Shown: positions 43,106 through 52,553 of the stretch, piece after piece | How the letters are laid out: each line of letters begins with the position of its first letter | Position numbering within the stretch: the stretch's first letter is position 1 | From: JBCCCJ01 sp039029315 | GTDB lineage: Bacteria; Bacteroidota; Bacteroidia; J057 | Assembly: GCA_039029315.1 (NCBI GenBank) | Contig: JBCCGK010000025.1 | Location: 53,270-117,269, forward strand | DNA: 64,000 bases | Direction: 5' to 3' | Made by a program: the position numbers and the translations under genes | Notes under the pieces: generated by a model | Seen by the model: only the letters and a program-made list of their open reading frames with translations | Databases searched by the model: none | Told to the model about the DNA's origin: nothing

Positions 43106-46021
43106 ATGAAAACTTATTCCTCATTGAATTCTTTCCTATCATTTTGTTTGTTCACTTTCTGCCTATCTCAGGCCCAAGCACAGATTTATCCAAGTTCGAT
43201 CAGTTTTCAAAGTCAATTGCACATTGATACCTTCCCTCCTTACACACAAATCAATGGCAGTGTGCTCTTTCAGGGATTGGACATCACCAATGTTGACAGT
43301 TTATACCGCATTGAAGTGATTCAGGGAGATCTCAATTTTTCTACCCTTAATGCACTGGAAAGTGTGGATGGGCTTGCTGGATTGACGAGCGTTGGAGGCG
43401 ATTTTTGGCTGAATGTCCCTAACTCAAATCCTCCAAACACCGTGTTGACAAATGTAGATTCCTTGTCCAACCTGACTTCGGTAGGAGGCACGTTTGCCAT
43501 CGGTTATTATGATGCGCTTACCCATGTGGATGGGCTCTCGAGTCTTAGCAAGGTCAATGAAAACTTATTCATTGGGGGTGCTTCGTTGCAGAATGTAGAT
43601 GGCTTACTGAACCTGGATTCTGTTGGAAGCGTTCTTGGGATCGGTGGCAGTCCCTTGTTGACCAATCTTGATGGTTTGGCAAGTTTGGTGTATGCTGGTC
43701 TTAGTTTACATATCGTAGACAATGCTCAACTGGTCCAAGTCAATGGCTTGTCGAGTCTAAGCTTTTGTGGCACACAACTTCTCATACAGGACAATCCAAA
43801 TCTGGTCAATCTTGATGGACTTTCTTCTTTGGTCTCTGTTGGCACCACGGCCAGCAGCTCAAGCGTTGGTGGGTTAATCATTAGGAATAATGCCTCTTTG
43901 CCTAGTTTGAATGGATTGGACAATCTATCTGACATTGGGACCAATATCTGGATCAAGGACAATCCCCTGTTGGTTGAAATTGATGCCCTTAGCAAGATTG
44001 ACTCTGTCCCCGGAGCCATTATTCTTGATAACAATATGGCGCTTCATGACGTCTATGGATTGCGAAATGTAAGCTTCATTGGAGCAGGAGCAGATATTGA
44101 GGACAATCCAATGCTAAGCGATTGCTGTGGTCTCTATACCTATGTCAATCATATAGGCGTCGCTACTGCTTCTACAGAAATCATCAACAATGGAGCAGGG
44201 TGTACGGCTGCTGACATTCAGGCAAATGGTCCGTGTGAAGAAGAAATCGAACACTTTTTGACAGGCTATAGCTTTATGGATCAGCAGGACAATTGCGTGG
44301 CAGATAGCCAAGATTTGCCTTTTGCTTATCGGATTGTGCAGATTGAGCCAGGCCCGTATTATGGAGCGAGCAATGCTGATGGGATCTATCAAATCTCGGT
44401 CGATACGGGAACGTATGAAGTAAGGATTTTGACTGGAAACCCGCAATGGGAATCTTGCGACAATAGCTATTCAGCCACAGTAAACGCCTCCGATACAGTC
44501 GTATCAGTGGCCGATATTGGCATTCAAGTTGACAATTGTCCCGATTTGTCTTTAGATTTTTATGGTTTGTGGAACAGAAGATGTTTTCCTGGAAGTATCA
44601 CACTCCAATATTGCAACCAGGGCCTGACAGCGGCCACACAGACCTCCTTACGCATGGCTTTCCCAGAGTATGTACAATTGGTTTCTGCAACCGAAAGCTA
44701 TACCTATCTCGCTGACAGTACTGTCGTGTTTGACTTGGGAACGCTTGATCCTTTCGCATGCAATTCAATTGTTTTACAAACAGAAGTCGTCTGCGGTCCA
44801 ATAGAAATTCTGGGCTTAAGCCAATGTATAGAAGCCTGGCTCCTTTCTCCCGATCTATGTTCACCGCCATCTATTCCCTCATGGTCAGGCGCCTCCCTTT
44901 CCATCCAGGCTGGCTGTGTCGGCAAACGCAATCAATTTGTAGTGATCAATGAAGGCACTGGCGACATGATGGATTCTACCACTTATCGGATTTATGCAGA
45001 TACACTTCTTGTCCAAATCGGAAATTTGATCCTCGATAGCGGGGATTCTTTGCTGATTGACATCCCAGGAAATGGACAAATGTTCCGACTGGAAGTCGAT
45101 CAGGTACCCAATCATCCCATGAATCTGATGGTTTCTGCTGCGATTGAAGGATGTGTGGCTATCCTAAGTGACACGACCTCCCGAGGCATGATCAACAGAT
45201 ATAGTGCGCCCATGCCTGAACCAGAGCCCACTTATGTAGTTGCCTGTTTGGAAATCATTGGCTCTTATGATCCCAATGACAAACAAGTCCTGCCAAAAGG
45301 CATTGGCGAAACTGGACAAACTCGTCCGGGAACGAGACTTCAATATGTTATCAACTTCCAAAACACAGGAACGGATACAGCCTTCAAGGTCGTTCTTACT
45401 GATACTTTGTCGACCAATCTGGATGTTCAATCATTTAGGATTGAGACTTCCTCCCATCCATACCGCCTGGAAGTGGAAGGACTGGGTCAGCCTGTTCTCC
45501 ATTTTCATTTTGATAATATCCTCCTACCAGACTCTAATGTAAATGAGCCTGCAAGTCATGGATACATTCAGTTTTCTATTGACCATGATCCCTCGATTCC
45601 ACTCGGAACGGAAATTGAAAACTTCGCGGATATTTACTTTGATTTCAATCCTCCGATCAGGACAAATACTGTTCTGAATACCTTGTCGGACTTCCAGCCG
45701 GAAGCTATCGGCAGTGTTGAGGGGATTGGGCTGACCTATTTAGCAGATTCTACTACAACTGGAATCAATGAAGCAGCCCATTTCATTTTCCATCTCTTTC
45801 CCAATCCAGCCAAACATACGGTTCAAATTTCTGGTTCAACTGAAAGCAGGGGACAGCTTCACATTGAATGGCTGGATCTTCACGGCAGATTACTGAAGAA
45901 ATCAATTGTGCCTGTTTCGAGTCGTGAATTCTCTTTAGAGGAAAAGGTACCAGACCTGCCAGCAGGATTGTACTTTATCAGACTCGATCAACAATTTATT
46001 CAGAAGATTGTGATTTATTAA
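43106..46021 (+). CDS. Large T9SS surface protein with leucine-rich/L-domain repeats
   Basis: 971 residues. Signal peptide (FCLFTFCLSQAQAQ), then residues ~35-330 of repeats about 25 long built on 'NVDGLxxLxSVG', like receptor-L-domain or irregular leucine-rich repeats. A middle region with paired Cys follows (CCGLYTYVNHIG), then domains with YSFMDQQDNC, and a conserved 'SYDPNDKQV' domain (DUF7619/DUF11-like) with YVINFQNTGTDTAFKVVLTDTL and NFADIYFDFNPPIRTNT. The C-terminus is a T9SS type A domain (LFPNPAKHTVQIS ... LPAGLYFIRLD). Start at 43106, not the earlier open frame, because only it begins with a signal peptide. Lies between CHAT-1 and CHAT-2; 15 bases from the convergent CHAT-2 stop. 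Confidence 0.87.
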   Translation: MKTYSSLNSFLSFCLFTFCLSQAQAQIYPSSISFQSQLHIDTFPPYTQINGSVLFQGLDITNVDSLYRIEVIQGDLNFSTLNALESVDGLAGLTSVGGDFWLNVPNSNPPNTVLTNVDSLSNLTSVGGTFAIGYYDALTHVDGLSSLSKVNENLFIGGASLQNVDGLLNLDSVGSVLGIGGSPLLTNLDGLASLVYAGLSLHIVDNAQLVQVNGLSSLSFCGTQLLIQDNPNLVNLDGLSSLVSVGTTASSSSVGGLIIRNNASLPSLNGLDNLSDIGTNIWIKDNPLLVEIDALSKIDSVPGAIILDNNMALHDVYGLRNVSFIGAGADIEDNPMLSDCCGLYTYVNHIGVATASTEIINNGAGCTAADIQANGPCEEEIEHFLTGYSFMDQQDNCVADSQDLPFAYRIVQIEPGPYYGASNADGIYQISVDTGTYEVRILTGNPQWESCDNSYSATVNASDTVVSVADIGIQVDNCPDLSLDFYGLWNRRCFPGSITLQYCNQGLTAATQTSLRMAFPEYVQLVSATESYTYLADSTVVFDLGTLDPFACNSIVLQTEVVCGPIEILGLSQCIEAWLLSPDLCSPPSIPSWSGASLSIQAGCVGKRNQFVVINEGTGDMMDSTTYRIYADTLLVQIGNLILDSGDSLLIDIPGNGQMFRLEVDQVPNHPMNLMVSAAIEGCVAILSDTTSRGMINRYSAPMPEPEPTYVVACLEIIGSYDPNDKQVLPKGIGETGQTRPGTRLQYVINFQNTGTDTAFKVVLTDTLSTNLDVQSFRIETSSHPYRLEVEGLGQPVLHFHFDNILLPDSNVNEPASHGYIQFSIDHDPSIPLGTEIENFADIYFDFNPPIRTNTVLNTLSDFQPEAIGSVEGIGLTYLADSTTTGINEAAHFIFHLFPNPAKHTVQISGSTESRGQLHIEWLDLHGRLLKKSIVPVSSREFSLEEKVPDLPAGLYFIRLDQQFIQKIVIY

Positions 46022-46036
46022 TCGTTCGGAGAAGGT

Positions 46037-49000
46037 TTAGGATAGATTCGAGTGCCATATAAACAGTCGATAGAATACAAATACGAGGACTAGTCCCAGA
46101 AGAACGCTGAGTCCCCATATCCAAAGATGGGATCGAAAAGGAATGCTTTCTCCTCCATTTCCAATCAAAATATAAGCTGCCCAAAAGTAGGGATGACAAT
46201 GATAGGTGTCTGATTCCTCCAGCCATTTATTTCTCGCATGATGGATAGCTGATCCCGGAGCTGAACCTTCCGCGATTCCTTTCAGGAAATCTATACTCAA
46301 TTGAGCGCCTGAACGATCATCTGCTCGCCAAAGGGTGGTCAAGATTTGGCCACTGCCAGCATATTGGAATGCACGGGCAAGGCTCATGATCCCTTCACCT
46401 CTCTCCAGGGTTCCACTTCCAGTCTGACAGGCACTGAGAATCGTCAATGGGCTTTGAAGCGCCAGCCCATAGATCTCAGAAGCATACAGAACGCCATCTT
46501 CTTTGTTCGCGGTGTCGGGGGACAGATATAATCTTGATCGCATCAATTCTTCTTCGTCAACGATCGCATGGGTAGCAAAATGTAAAATAAATGTTCCTTG
46601 CTCTAGGTTCTTGACAACAGATTCCTGGGCCTTTTGTCCGACTAAGGCATGACCGTTCAGCAATTGGGCCGAGGTCTCAACTTCTTCCTCATTATACAAC
46701 AAGCGCCCCAATCCAGCCCTCTCATCCTCTGGGATTTCCTTCTCAAAACGGGGAGCAAATCCTAGATATTGGACAGAAGCTGTCTTTGGAGACTGTCTTT
46801 GTTGCAACCACAATTCTGCAGCATAGGCATAACTCGTAGACCAATTCTTGGCTAAAAAAGGCCAATTTCGCATCAAATTATTCCTGGGAACCTCTGTCAA
46901 CAAGCTCTCAACAGGCAAATATCCCAATATCCCATGCGGAATCAGCGACAGGCTTTGGATCTCCCGATGAAGTCCTGGCAACAATCGATGACATAGCTTG
47001 GCTCCGATACCTGCTAAGCTATCCATATCCATTTTCTGATGAGAAGGCGGACTAGAAATAAACCGAATCCAATGATTCAAGTCCTGAACAAAGCTCTCTT
47101 CCATATCCAGGTGATACATACTTATCTCTTGATCCAAAATCCTGAAGATGAATATGTTTTTTTCTCCCCAGAAGTAGCTATACATCGCTTCGGATGGGCG
47201 AAGCATCGCTTGTATGTCTGCCAATGAAATGGTATTCAATGGATACTTCAATCGAAAATAATGCGGATATTCCTCTTCTAATGTCTGTCGATACTCCCTG
47301 TATGCTTCTTGCATATCAAATCGATCCCGCTTCACTGTCTCCACTGTCGGGCTTCCTTTTTCCTCTTGCTGTACCTCTTCGGTCAAGGCAAGAAGTCTTT
47401 GTTGAAAGAAACGCTCCTTCTGGACCAATGAATCCGGGATTCCTGCAAATTGCATGGCTTGTTGTCCGCGGAGATGTAGCCGCAGGTTGCCAGATTTGCT
47501 ATTTTCTGCCAGTTGAAATGCCCGGTGGACAAATTGGGTTTCTCCTGTCAATCGGAACAATTGCTCTGCCATTCTCAGGGCAGCTTCCACATGAGGCAAG
47601 GATTCCTTCCGCCAATAGGTCCGGGATTCTGTAGACTGAAAATAGATCAATTGGCTATCTGCGATGGCCATCATTCGTTCATAACAAGTCAAAGCTGCCA
47701 GCAGGATTGGCGTCTGTTGATTCTTTTGATAGTGTGTCAGAAGATTCTGAGCTTGAGATTCCAGCACATCCATGCTTGCATGATTACTCCAATGCGCCAA
47801 AATGACTGAATCTGGCTCTAATTGAAAGGGGATGTCAGGCCACAATCGTTCCCAGGCCTCTTCATGCATCAGGAGGGTAGAATCCCAATGCCCCAATTCC
47901 AACCACATGGATGCCGATGCAGCCAGGACTTTGGCTTGATCCATTTGATTCCCATTGGCTTCATAAGCTGTTAGGGCTGCATCATAAAAGATTAAGGCTT
48001 GTTTCCAATTTTGTTGAGCGGATTCTGTTTCTCCCAAATAATAGAAAGCATGTCCTTTCCGCAAAGATTTGGGACCAAGACGCCTGTTGGCAATATCCAG
48101 CGCTTGTTGGAAGGTCCTCTCCGCTTCCTCAAATTGCTCTACCTCCAGCTGAATTGCTCCCAACTGAAACAATATTGGGATCAAATCCGGATGCTCATTA
48201 CCGATAATTTTTTTGCTTTGGTCAATCGCATGTTGCGCGAACAACAGGCTTTCGTCCATATTTCCCAATTCCTTGGAGACGATGCTTCGCTGATGATCAA
48301 GAGCCGCATAATGGCTGGGAGTCATGTTTGGATGCTGATTCAGAAAACTTTCTGCCTCATCTAGATAGCGAAGAGCTTCTTCATATTCGCCTACTGTCAC
48401 CAGCGTGGCCCCCATATTCAGCAGACCATTCAGATGTGGGCTGGGAGGGAGGCGATTCAAGTGTGCCAGGTTCTGACGATGATACGACAAGGATTCCCAG
48501 AATAGTCCCAATTCTCCATATAGTACCCCTATATTGGTGCGGATCTGAACCAGATCTGTATGCTCTTCTCCCAACAGCAAAGTTAAGATGTCCAAGGATC
48601 GCTGAAAGGATTCGAGGGCTCCTTCATACTGATTCATATACATCTGCATGATAGCAACAGTATTCAAACAAATGGCAATCGCTATATTGTCTTGATCAAA
48701 GATGGATTCATAGAGTTGCAAAGCTCGGAGACTGCTTTGAAGTCCTTCTTGATATTTCCCACCATAGGCATAAGCTTGACCAAGGGCATCAAATGCTTCG
48801 GCTTTCAGAGAATCAAAAGATGGGGGATGGGCTTCATAATCTGCGACCAAAGCCTCATAGCGATCCTGCGCTGCCTCGAAGTCATTGCGCATCATATCTA
48901 CATACGCTCGCTCTCTTCTTGCAAAAAAGGCATCCTTGTTCAAAGAATCCAGCTGATCGGAAATCGCGATGACTGAATCAAGCGTCGCAGCAGCCTCGGC

Positions 49001-49315
49001 TAATTTCATCTGACGAGACAAGAACATTCCGGACAGCTGTGTCGCCATGGCCCACATCTTCAGATCCTTGGTGGAATCTGCCAAACGCTGTGCCTCCCGG
49101 AAAGCCTGATAGGCACTGTCAAATTGTTGTTGCTGCCAATAGTGTTGACCAGCGATGACCAACTGACGTGGAGAATTTGAGATCGTGTCGCTGGCCTTTT
49201 GTCCCATGAACAGAACCGCCAGCAGCCCTCCACCGAGCACCAGCATGAGCGCTGTCCATTTTTTTTTCCAAAAAAATTCTGAAGATGATGTTAACCTTTT
49301 CGATTGATGCTCCAT
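46037..49315 (-). CDS. Membrane-anchored TPR-CHAT protease homologue (CHAT-2)
   Basis: 1092 residues from the ATG at 49315 (MEHQSKRLTSSSEFF). One membrane helix near the N-terminus (WTALMLVLGGGLLAVLFM, not obviously cleavable), about 12 TPRs over ~50-500, a helical linker, then the CHAT domain: HFATHAIVDEEE (His about 916), TILSACQTGSG (Cys about 963), FQYAGSGQILTTLW, PYFWAAYILIGNGG. A C-terminal helix (IWGLSVLLGLVLVFVFYRLFIW) would give two membrane passes, with the TPR and CHAT parts between them on one side. Alignable with CHAT-1 over its whole length. Divergent to a lipoprotein gene (58-base gap), convergent to the surface-protein gene. Confidence 0.88.
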   Translation of the reverse strand: MEHQSKRLTSSSEFFWKKKWTALMLVLGGGLLAVLFMGQKASDTISNSPRQLVIAGQHYWQQQQFDSAYQAFREAQRLADSTKDLKMWAMATQLSGMFLSRQMKLAEAAATLDSVIAISDQLDSLNKDAFFARRERAYVDMMRNDFEAAQDRYEALVADYEAHPPSFDSLKAEAFDALGQAYAYGGKYQEGLQSSLRALQLYESIFDQDNIAIAICLNTVAIMQMYMNQYEGALESFQRSLDILTLLLGEEHTDLVQIRTNIGVLYGELGLFWESLSYHRQNLAHLNRLPPSPHLNGLLNMGATLVTVGEYEEALRYLDEAESFLNQHPNMTPSHYAALDHQRSIVSKELGNMDESLLFAQHAIDQSKKIIGNEHPDLIPILFQLGAIQLEVEQFEEAERTFQQALDIANRRLGPKSLRKGHAFYYLGETESAQQNWKQALIFYDAALTAYEANGNQMDQAKVLAASASMWLELGHWDSTLLMHEEAWERLWPDIPFQLEPDSVILAHWSNHASMDVLESQAQNLLTHYQKNQQTPILLAALTCYERMMAIADSQLIYFQSTESRTYWRKESLPHVEAALRMAEQLFRLTGETQFVHRAFQLAENSKSGNLRLHLRGQQAMQFAGIPDSLVQKERFFQQRLLALTEEVQQEEKGSPTVETVKRDRFDMQEAYREYRQTLEEEYPHYFRLKYPLNTISLADIQAMLRPSEAMYSYFWGEKNIFIFRILDQEISMYHLDMEESFVQDLNHWIRFISSPPSHQKMDMDSLAGIGAKLCHRLLPGLHREIQSLSLIPHGILGYLPVESLLTEVPRNNLMRNWPFLAKNWSTSYAYAAELWLQQRQSPKTASVQYLGFAPRFEKEIPEDERAGLGRLLYNEEEVETSAQLLNGHALVGQKAQESVVKNLEQGTFILHFATHAIVDEEELMRSRLYLSPDTANKEDGVLYASEIYGLALQSPLTILSACQTGSGTLERGEGIMSLARAFQYAGSGQILTTLWRADDRSGAQLSIDFLKGIAEGSAPGSAIHHARNKWLEESDTYHCHPYFWAAYILIGNGGESIPFRSHLWIWGLSVLLGLVLVFVFYRLFIWHSNLS

Positions 49316-49373
49316 AGACAAGTGATTGTCTCTCTTTTTGTACCCTAAGATAAACATCCAAGCCCAAACCCAC

Positions 49374-50483
49374 ATGAAAAACCCCTTTGCCTTTTCTCTC
49401 TTTCTTATCTCGGTCGCCTGCTTACTTGCCTGCAACCCAGATCTATCTTCCTATGACTCGGATGAGAATGCTGAGAGTGACCTTTCAGAATCTTCCCTTA
49501 TGTACCAACCCAATCATGAATCCAGTGGCTTTGTTCGCATGAGTGATCCCAAAGAAGGAGCCTTTTCGATTTTGATGCCTCAAGGCTGGAAATCCCAGCT
49601 GAGCCTTGAACGCCCACATGGTCAAATCAGAACCTGTGGTGTTGCTACAAGTCCTGATGGTGCGACACGTGTCTTTTTTGGAGATCCCACTCTCCCTATG
49701 TTCATGGCTCCCAATCCACAATTTGGCATGTTTGAAGGGATGCAAACAGGAAATCCCTTACAACAGATTCGTCGATTCACGCAGGCTGATGAATTTTTTC
49801 CGGGATATGTGAAGCAATATTATGGACAACTCACAGGGTTCCGGCTGACTGGCACACAAGCAAATCCTGACCTTCAACAACATATGGAGAAAAAAGCGAA
49901 GGCGTACGGCTTACAGCCACACATTACCACTGCTACAGTCTCTTTTGAATTCTCGGAGAATGGAGAGACCATCAAGGCAGCCATTCACGGTGCTACGCTG
50001 GGCATGCAGGATTTCTGGATGGCTGATGTGAATGGCTACTTGACCTCCGGCAATCCTCAGAAAGCCGACCAACTCATTCGCCAGATTGTTGTTTCTCATC
50101 AAACCAATCCTCAGTGGCAGCAGCGTGAAAATATGCGCAATCAACAGAAAATGCGACAATCACAACTCGCACACCAACAGCGCATGCAGGCCAATCAGCA
50201 ACGTTTTCAGGCTCATCAGAACATGATGCAGCAACGCTATGATGCAGCAGATGCCCAACATCAAAACTGGATGCAGAATCAAGCCGCCAATGACCAACAA
50301 CACGATCAATTCATCGATTATATCCGGGATCAGGAGACTGTCACGAATGGGACGCAGACAGGGAAAGTAGACGCTGGTTATAACAATTATTATGTCGATC
50401 CAAACGGTGGCAATTACATTGGCACCAATAGCTATGAGAATCCCGATGTATCCGTTTATGAGCATTGGCGGAGGAAGTACTAA
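49374..50483 (+). CDS. Lipoprotein with Gln/Met-rich helical region
   Basis: 369 residues. Lipoprotein signal ending VACLLAC. Residues ~55-250 are a globular domain starting FVRMSDPKEGAFSILMPQGW, an opening widely seen in proteins of unknown function. A 70-residue stretch extremely rich in Gln, Met, His and Asn (about 260-330) is probably a long helix or coiled coil. The end (DQFIDYIRDQETVTNG, GYNNYYVDPNGGNYIG, PDVSVYEHW) is a recurring C-terminal pattern in such proteins. Shares a short divergent region with CHAT-2, so joint regulation is plausible. Confidence 0.75.
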   Translation: MKNPFAFSLFLISVACLLACNPDLSSYDSDENAESDLSESSLMYQPNHESSGFVRMSDPKEGAFSILMPQGWKSQLSLERPHGQIRTCGVATSPDGATRVFFGDPTLPMFMAPNPQFGMFEGMQTGNPLQQIRRFTQADEFFPGYVKQYYGQLTGFRLTGTQANPDLQQHMEKKAKAYGLQPHITTATVSFEFSENGETIKAAIHGATLGMQDFWMADVNGYLTSGNPQKADQLIRQIVVSHQTNPQWQQRENMRNQQKMRQSQLAHQQRMQANQQRFQAHQNMMQQRYDAADAQHQNWMQNQAANDQQHDQFIDYIRDQETVTNGTQTGKVDAGYNNYYVDPNGGNYIGTNSYENPDVSVYEHWRRKY

Positions 50484-50761
50484 GTACTATGCAATCAAAG
50501 TCTTCAGATGCTTCCTGGAACCCCTTCACACACTCATCCCCTCAAGTGGGGATTTCCCGCAAGGCCTTTTCTACTGAAAAGCAGGAAGATTTTCGCCAGT
50601 CCCACCTTTTGAGGGGGACGCCAGGAGAACAGGAGGTCTAGCAGAAGAGCAAATAGTTTATGTTTCATTCACGACCGGTGTTTCGGAAAACCCTTCAAGG
50701 TCTTCGCATAAGCAAGATTTTCTTTATTCATTTTCTCTAAACAAACAGGCCCATTACGCAC
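50484..50761. other. 278-base gap with an imperfect inverted repeat
   Basis: Contains ACTCATCCCCTCAAGTGGGG near 50531-50550 and, inverted, CACCTTTTGAGGGGGACGCC near 50608-50627, so the segment between could fold. It looks like a dispersed Bacteroidota intergenic repeat. The rest should hold the promoter of the next gene; no clear element was found. Confidence 0.5.
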
Positions 50762-52513
50762 ATGAATCTCAAACATCTATCTCTTCTGATTTTGGGCACG
50801 GCCTTGGCGGTTGCCCCATTATTTGCCCAACTCACTTATGATTGGGGAAATACAATGGGTAGCAGCGGAAGGGACGAACTCACAGATCTTGCCCTGGACC
50901 CAACAGGCAATGTCTATATCACAGGAATCTTTGAAGACAGCATCGATGTCAGCAATGGAGCAGGAACTGCTTCAGTAAGCAGCAATGGTTGGCGCGATGG
51001 ATTGATTGCCAAATATTATCCTGATGGTACCCATGCCTGGTCTGTTGGATTCGGGAATGCTGCCTGGGATCGAGGCTGGGCCATTGCGGTTGATTCCAGC
51101 GGTTCTGTTTATGGAGGGGGGGTATTCTCCAACAAAGTCGATTTTGATCCTTCCCCGGATTCAGCATATCTCATCTCTAATCAGGCAGGCGTATGGCCGG
51201 ATGGATACCTCGTCAAGTATGACACGGATGGCAAGCTGCTTTGGGCCAATCATATCCTGACTGCACGGGATCGAGGTGCTTCTCAGACTGCTACGCTATT
51301 CGCGATTCACGACATGGAAGTGGATCATGAAGGGAATCTCATCATTGGTGGTGCATTTTGGGACAGCGTTTGGCTATCACCATCGAGCTTGTTGGTGTCA
51401 GATGGGCCACTTCGGGATATGTTTCTTGCGAAGTATGATGGCGATGGCAACCTGATTTGGGCACAGCAAATGGGGGGAGCTTCAGATCAGGAAATTCGAG
51501 GAATAGACACTGATTCTCAAGGGAATATTTTTGTTGGAGGGTACTATTTTGGAACAGCTGATTTTGATCCCTCTGCCAATGAGGACAGTCGTACTTCCAT
51601 GGGAGCAGCGGATATGTTCATCGCTAAATATTCCTCAGACGGAGATCTTTCATGGGTTCACGGGGCTGGGAGTTCTGATGGAGTAGTGGTCAGTCCTGAA
51701 AGTGTGAATGATGTTGCTGTCGATGAGTCAGGCAATGTTCTTATCACTGGTGTGATGTATGGAGGCATCGATTTTGATCCTTCTTCCACCATTGATACCT
51801 TGGCGCTGTCATCTCCAGGAGATATTTTCACTGCCAAATACAACAATCAGGGAGAACTTATTGGGGCATTTTCTCTGGATGGAAATGGCACCCAAATCGG
51901 TAAGCGGCTGGCCATTCTGGAGGATGGTAGCTTTTATTTGGGAGGCGAATACAGCAGCTCTTCGGTAGACCTGGACCCTTCCGCCGATTCAAGTGTGGTG
52001 TTTGGGCTTTCTCACTATGATTTATTCGTGGCTTTGTATGATTCCAATTTTGTGTTCCTGGAAGGGAGAGCACATCGGGGCCTCCAGGAAGAACGCATGC
52101 AAGGTCTGGCAGCACATGGCAATCAAATTGTGGTTGGTGGACATTTCAGTGGCTCAACCTTGCTTGATCAGCAAAGCGGAGATTTGCGATTTTCGAAGGG
52201 CGATTCAGACATATTTTTTGCCAAATACGGAGAAGAGACGACGAGTATTCATTCAGAAGTGTTCAATGGCCATTTTGTCGCTTTTCCCAATCCTGCCTCA
52301 CACTATCTCAACATTCGTGGGAATTGGGAGCGCCCACAATCAGCCATCCTTTCCCTCTCCAACATTCATGGACAGCAACTGTATCGCAAAGGGTTCATAT
52401 CTACACAAGAGATACATTTACAGCTTCCTCTTGCTCCCTATCCCGCAGGAATTTATTTCCTTGAATTGAGCATGAGCGGTACCAAGACTTATCAAAAAAT
52501 TATTTTGGAATAA
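50762..52513 (+). CDS. Secreted SBBP-type beta-propeller protein with T9SS tail
   Basis: 583 residues. Signal peptide (LLILGTALAVAPLFAQ). Then about seven blades of ~55-65 residues following the pattern 'W...G...D....D..GNVYITG...D.DPS', e.g. DLALDPTGNVYITGIFEDSIDV and DIDTDSQGNIFVGGYYFGTADFDPS. These are SBBP (Asp-box-like) repeats, with Asp-Pro-Ser loops. The C-terminus is T9SS type A: FVAFPNPASHYLNIRG, LSNIHGQQLYRKG, YPAGIYFLELS. Expected on the cell surface or secreted; binding partner unknown. Followed after 40 bases by the beta-lactamase-like gene. Confidence 0.88.
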   Translation: MNLKHLSLLILGTALAVAPLFAQLTYDWGNTMGSSGRDELTDLALDPTGNVYITGIFEDSIDVSNGAGTASVSSNGWRDGLIAKYYPDGTHAWSVGFGNAAWDRGWAIAVDSSGSVYGGGVFSNKVDFDPSPDSAYLISNQAGVWPDGYLVKYDTDGKLLWANHILTARDRGASQTATLFAIHDMEVDHEGNLIIGGAFWDSVWLSPSSLLVSDGPLRDMFLAKYDGDGNLIWAQQMGGASDQEIRGIDTDSQGNIFVGGYYFGTADFDPSANEDSRTSMGAADMFIAKYSSDGDLSWVHGAGSSDGVVVSPESVNDVAVDESGNVLITGVMYGGIDFDPSSTIDTLALSSPGDIFTAKYNNQGELIGAFSLDGNGTQIGKRLAILEDGSFYLGGEYSSSSVDLDPSADSSVVFGLSHYDLFVALYDSNFVFLEGRAHRGLQEERMQGLAAHGNQIVVGGHFSGSTLLDQQSGDLRFSKGDSDIFFAKYGEETTSIHSEVFNGHFVAFPNPASHYLNIRGNWERPQSAILSLSNIHGQQLYRKGFISTQEIHLQLPLAPYPAGIYFLELSMSGTKTYQKIILE

Positions 52514-52553
52514 TCCCTAGCCTTTTTTCACCCTCTATTCATTCATCCCTTTT

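Noticed and set aside
39732..49315. Type III-E CRISPR (Craspase) or gasdermin-type defence protease locus
   Set aside because: The CHAT proteins have signal/membrane segments and T9SS neighbours; no Cas7-11, gasdermin-like or nuclease gene is present.
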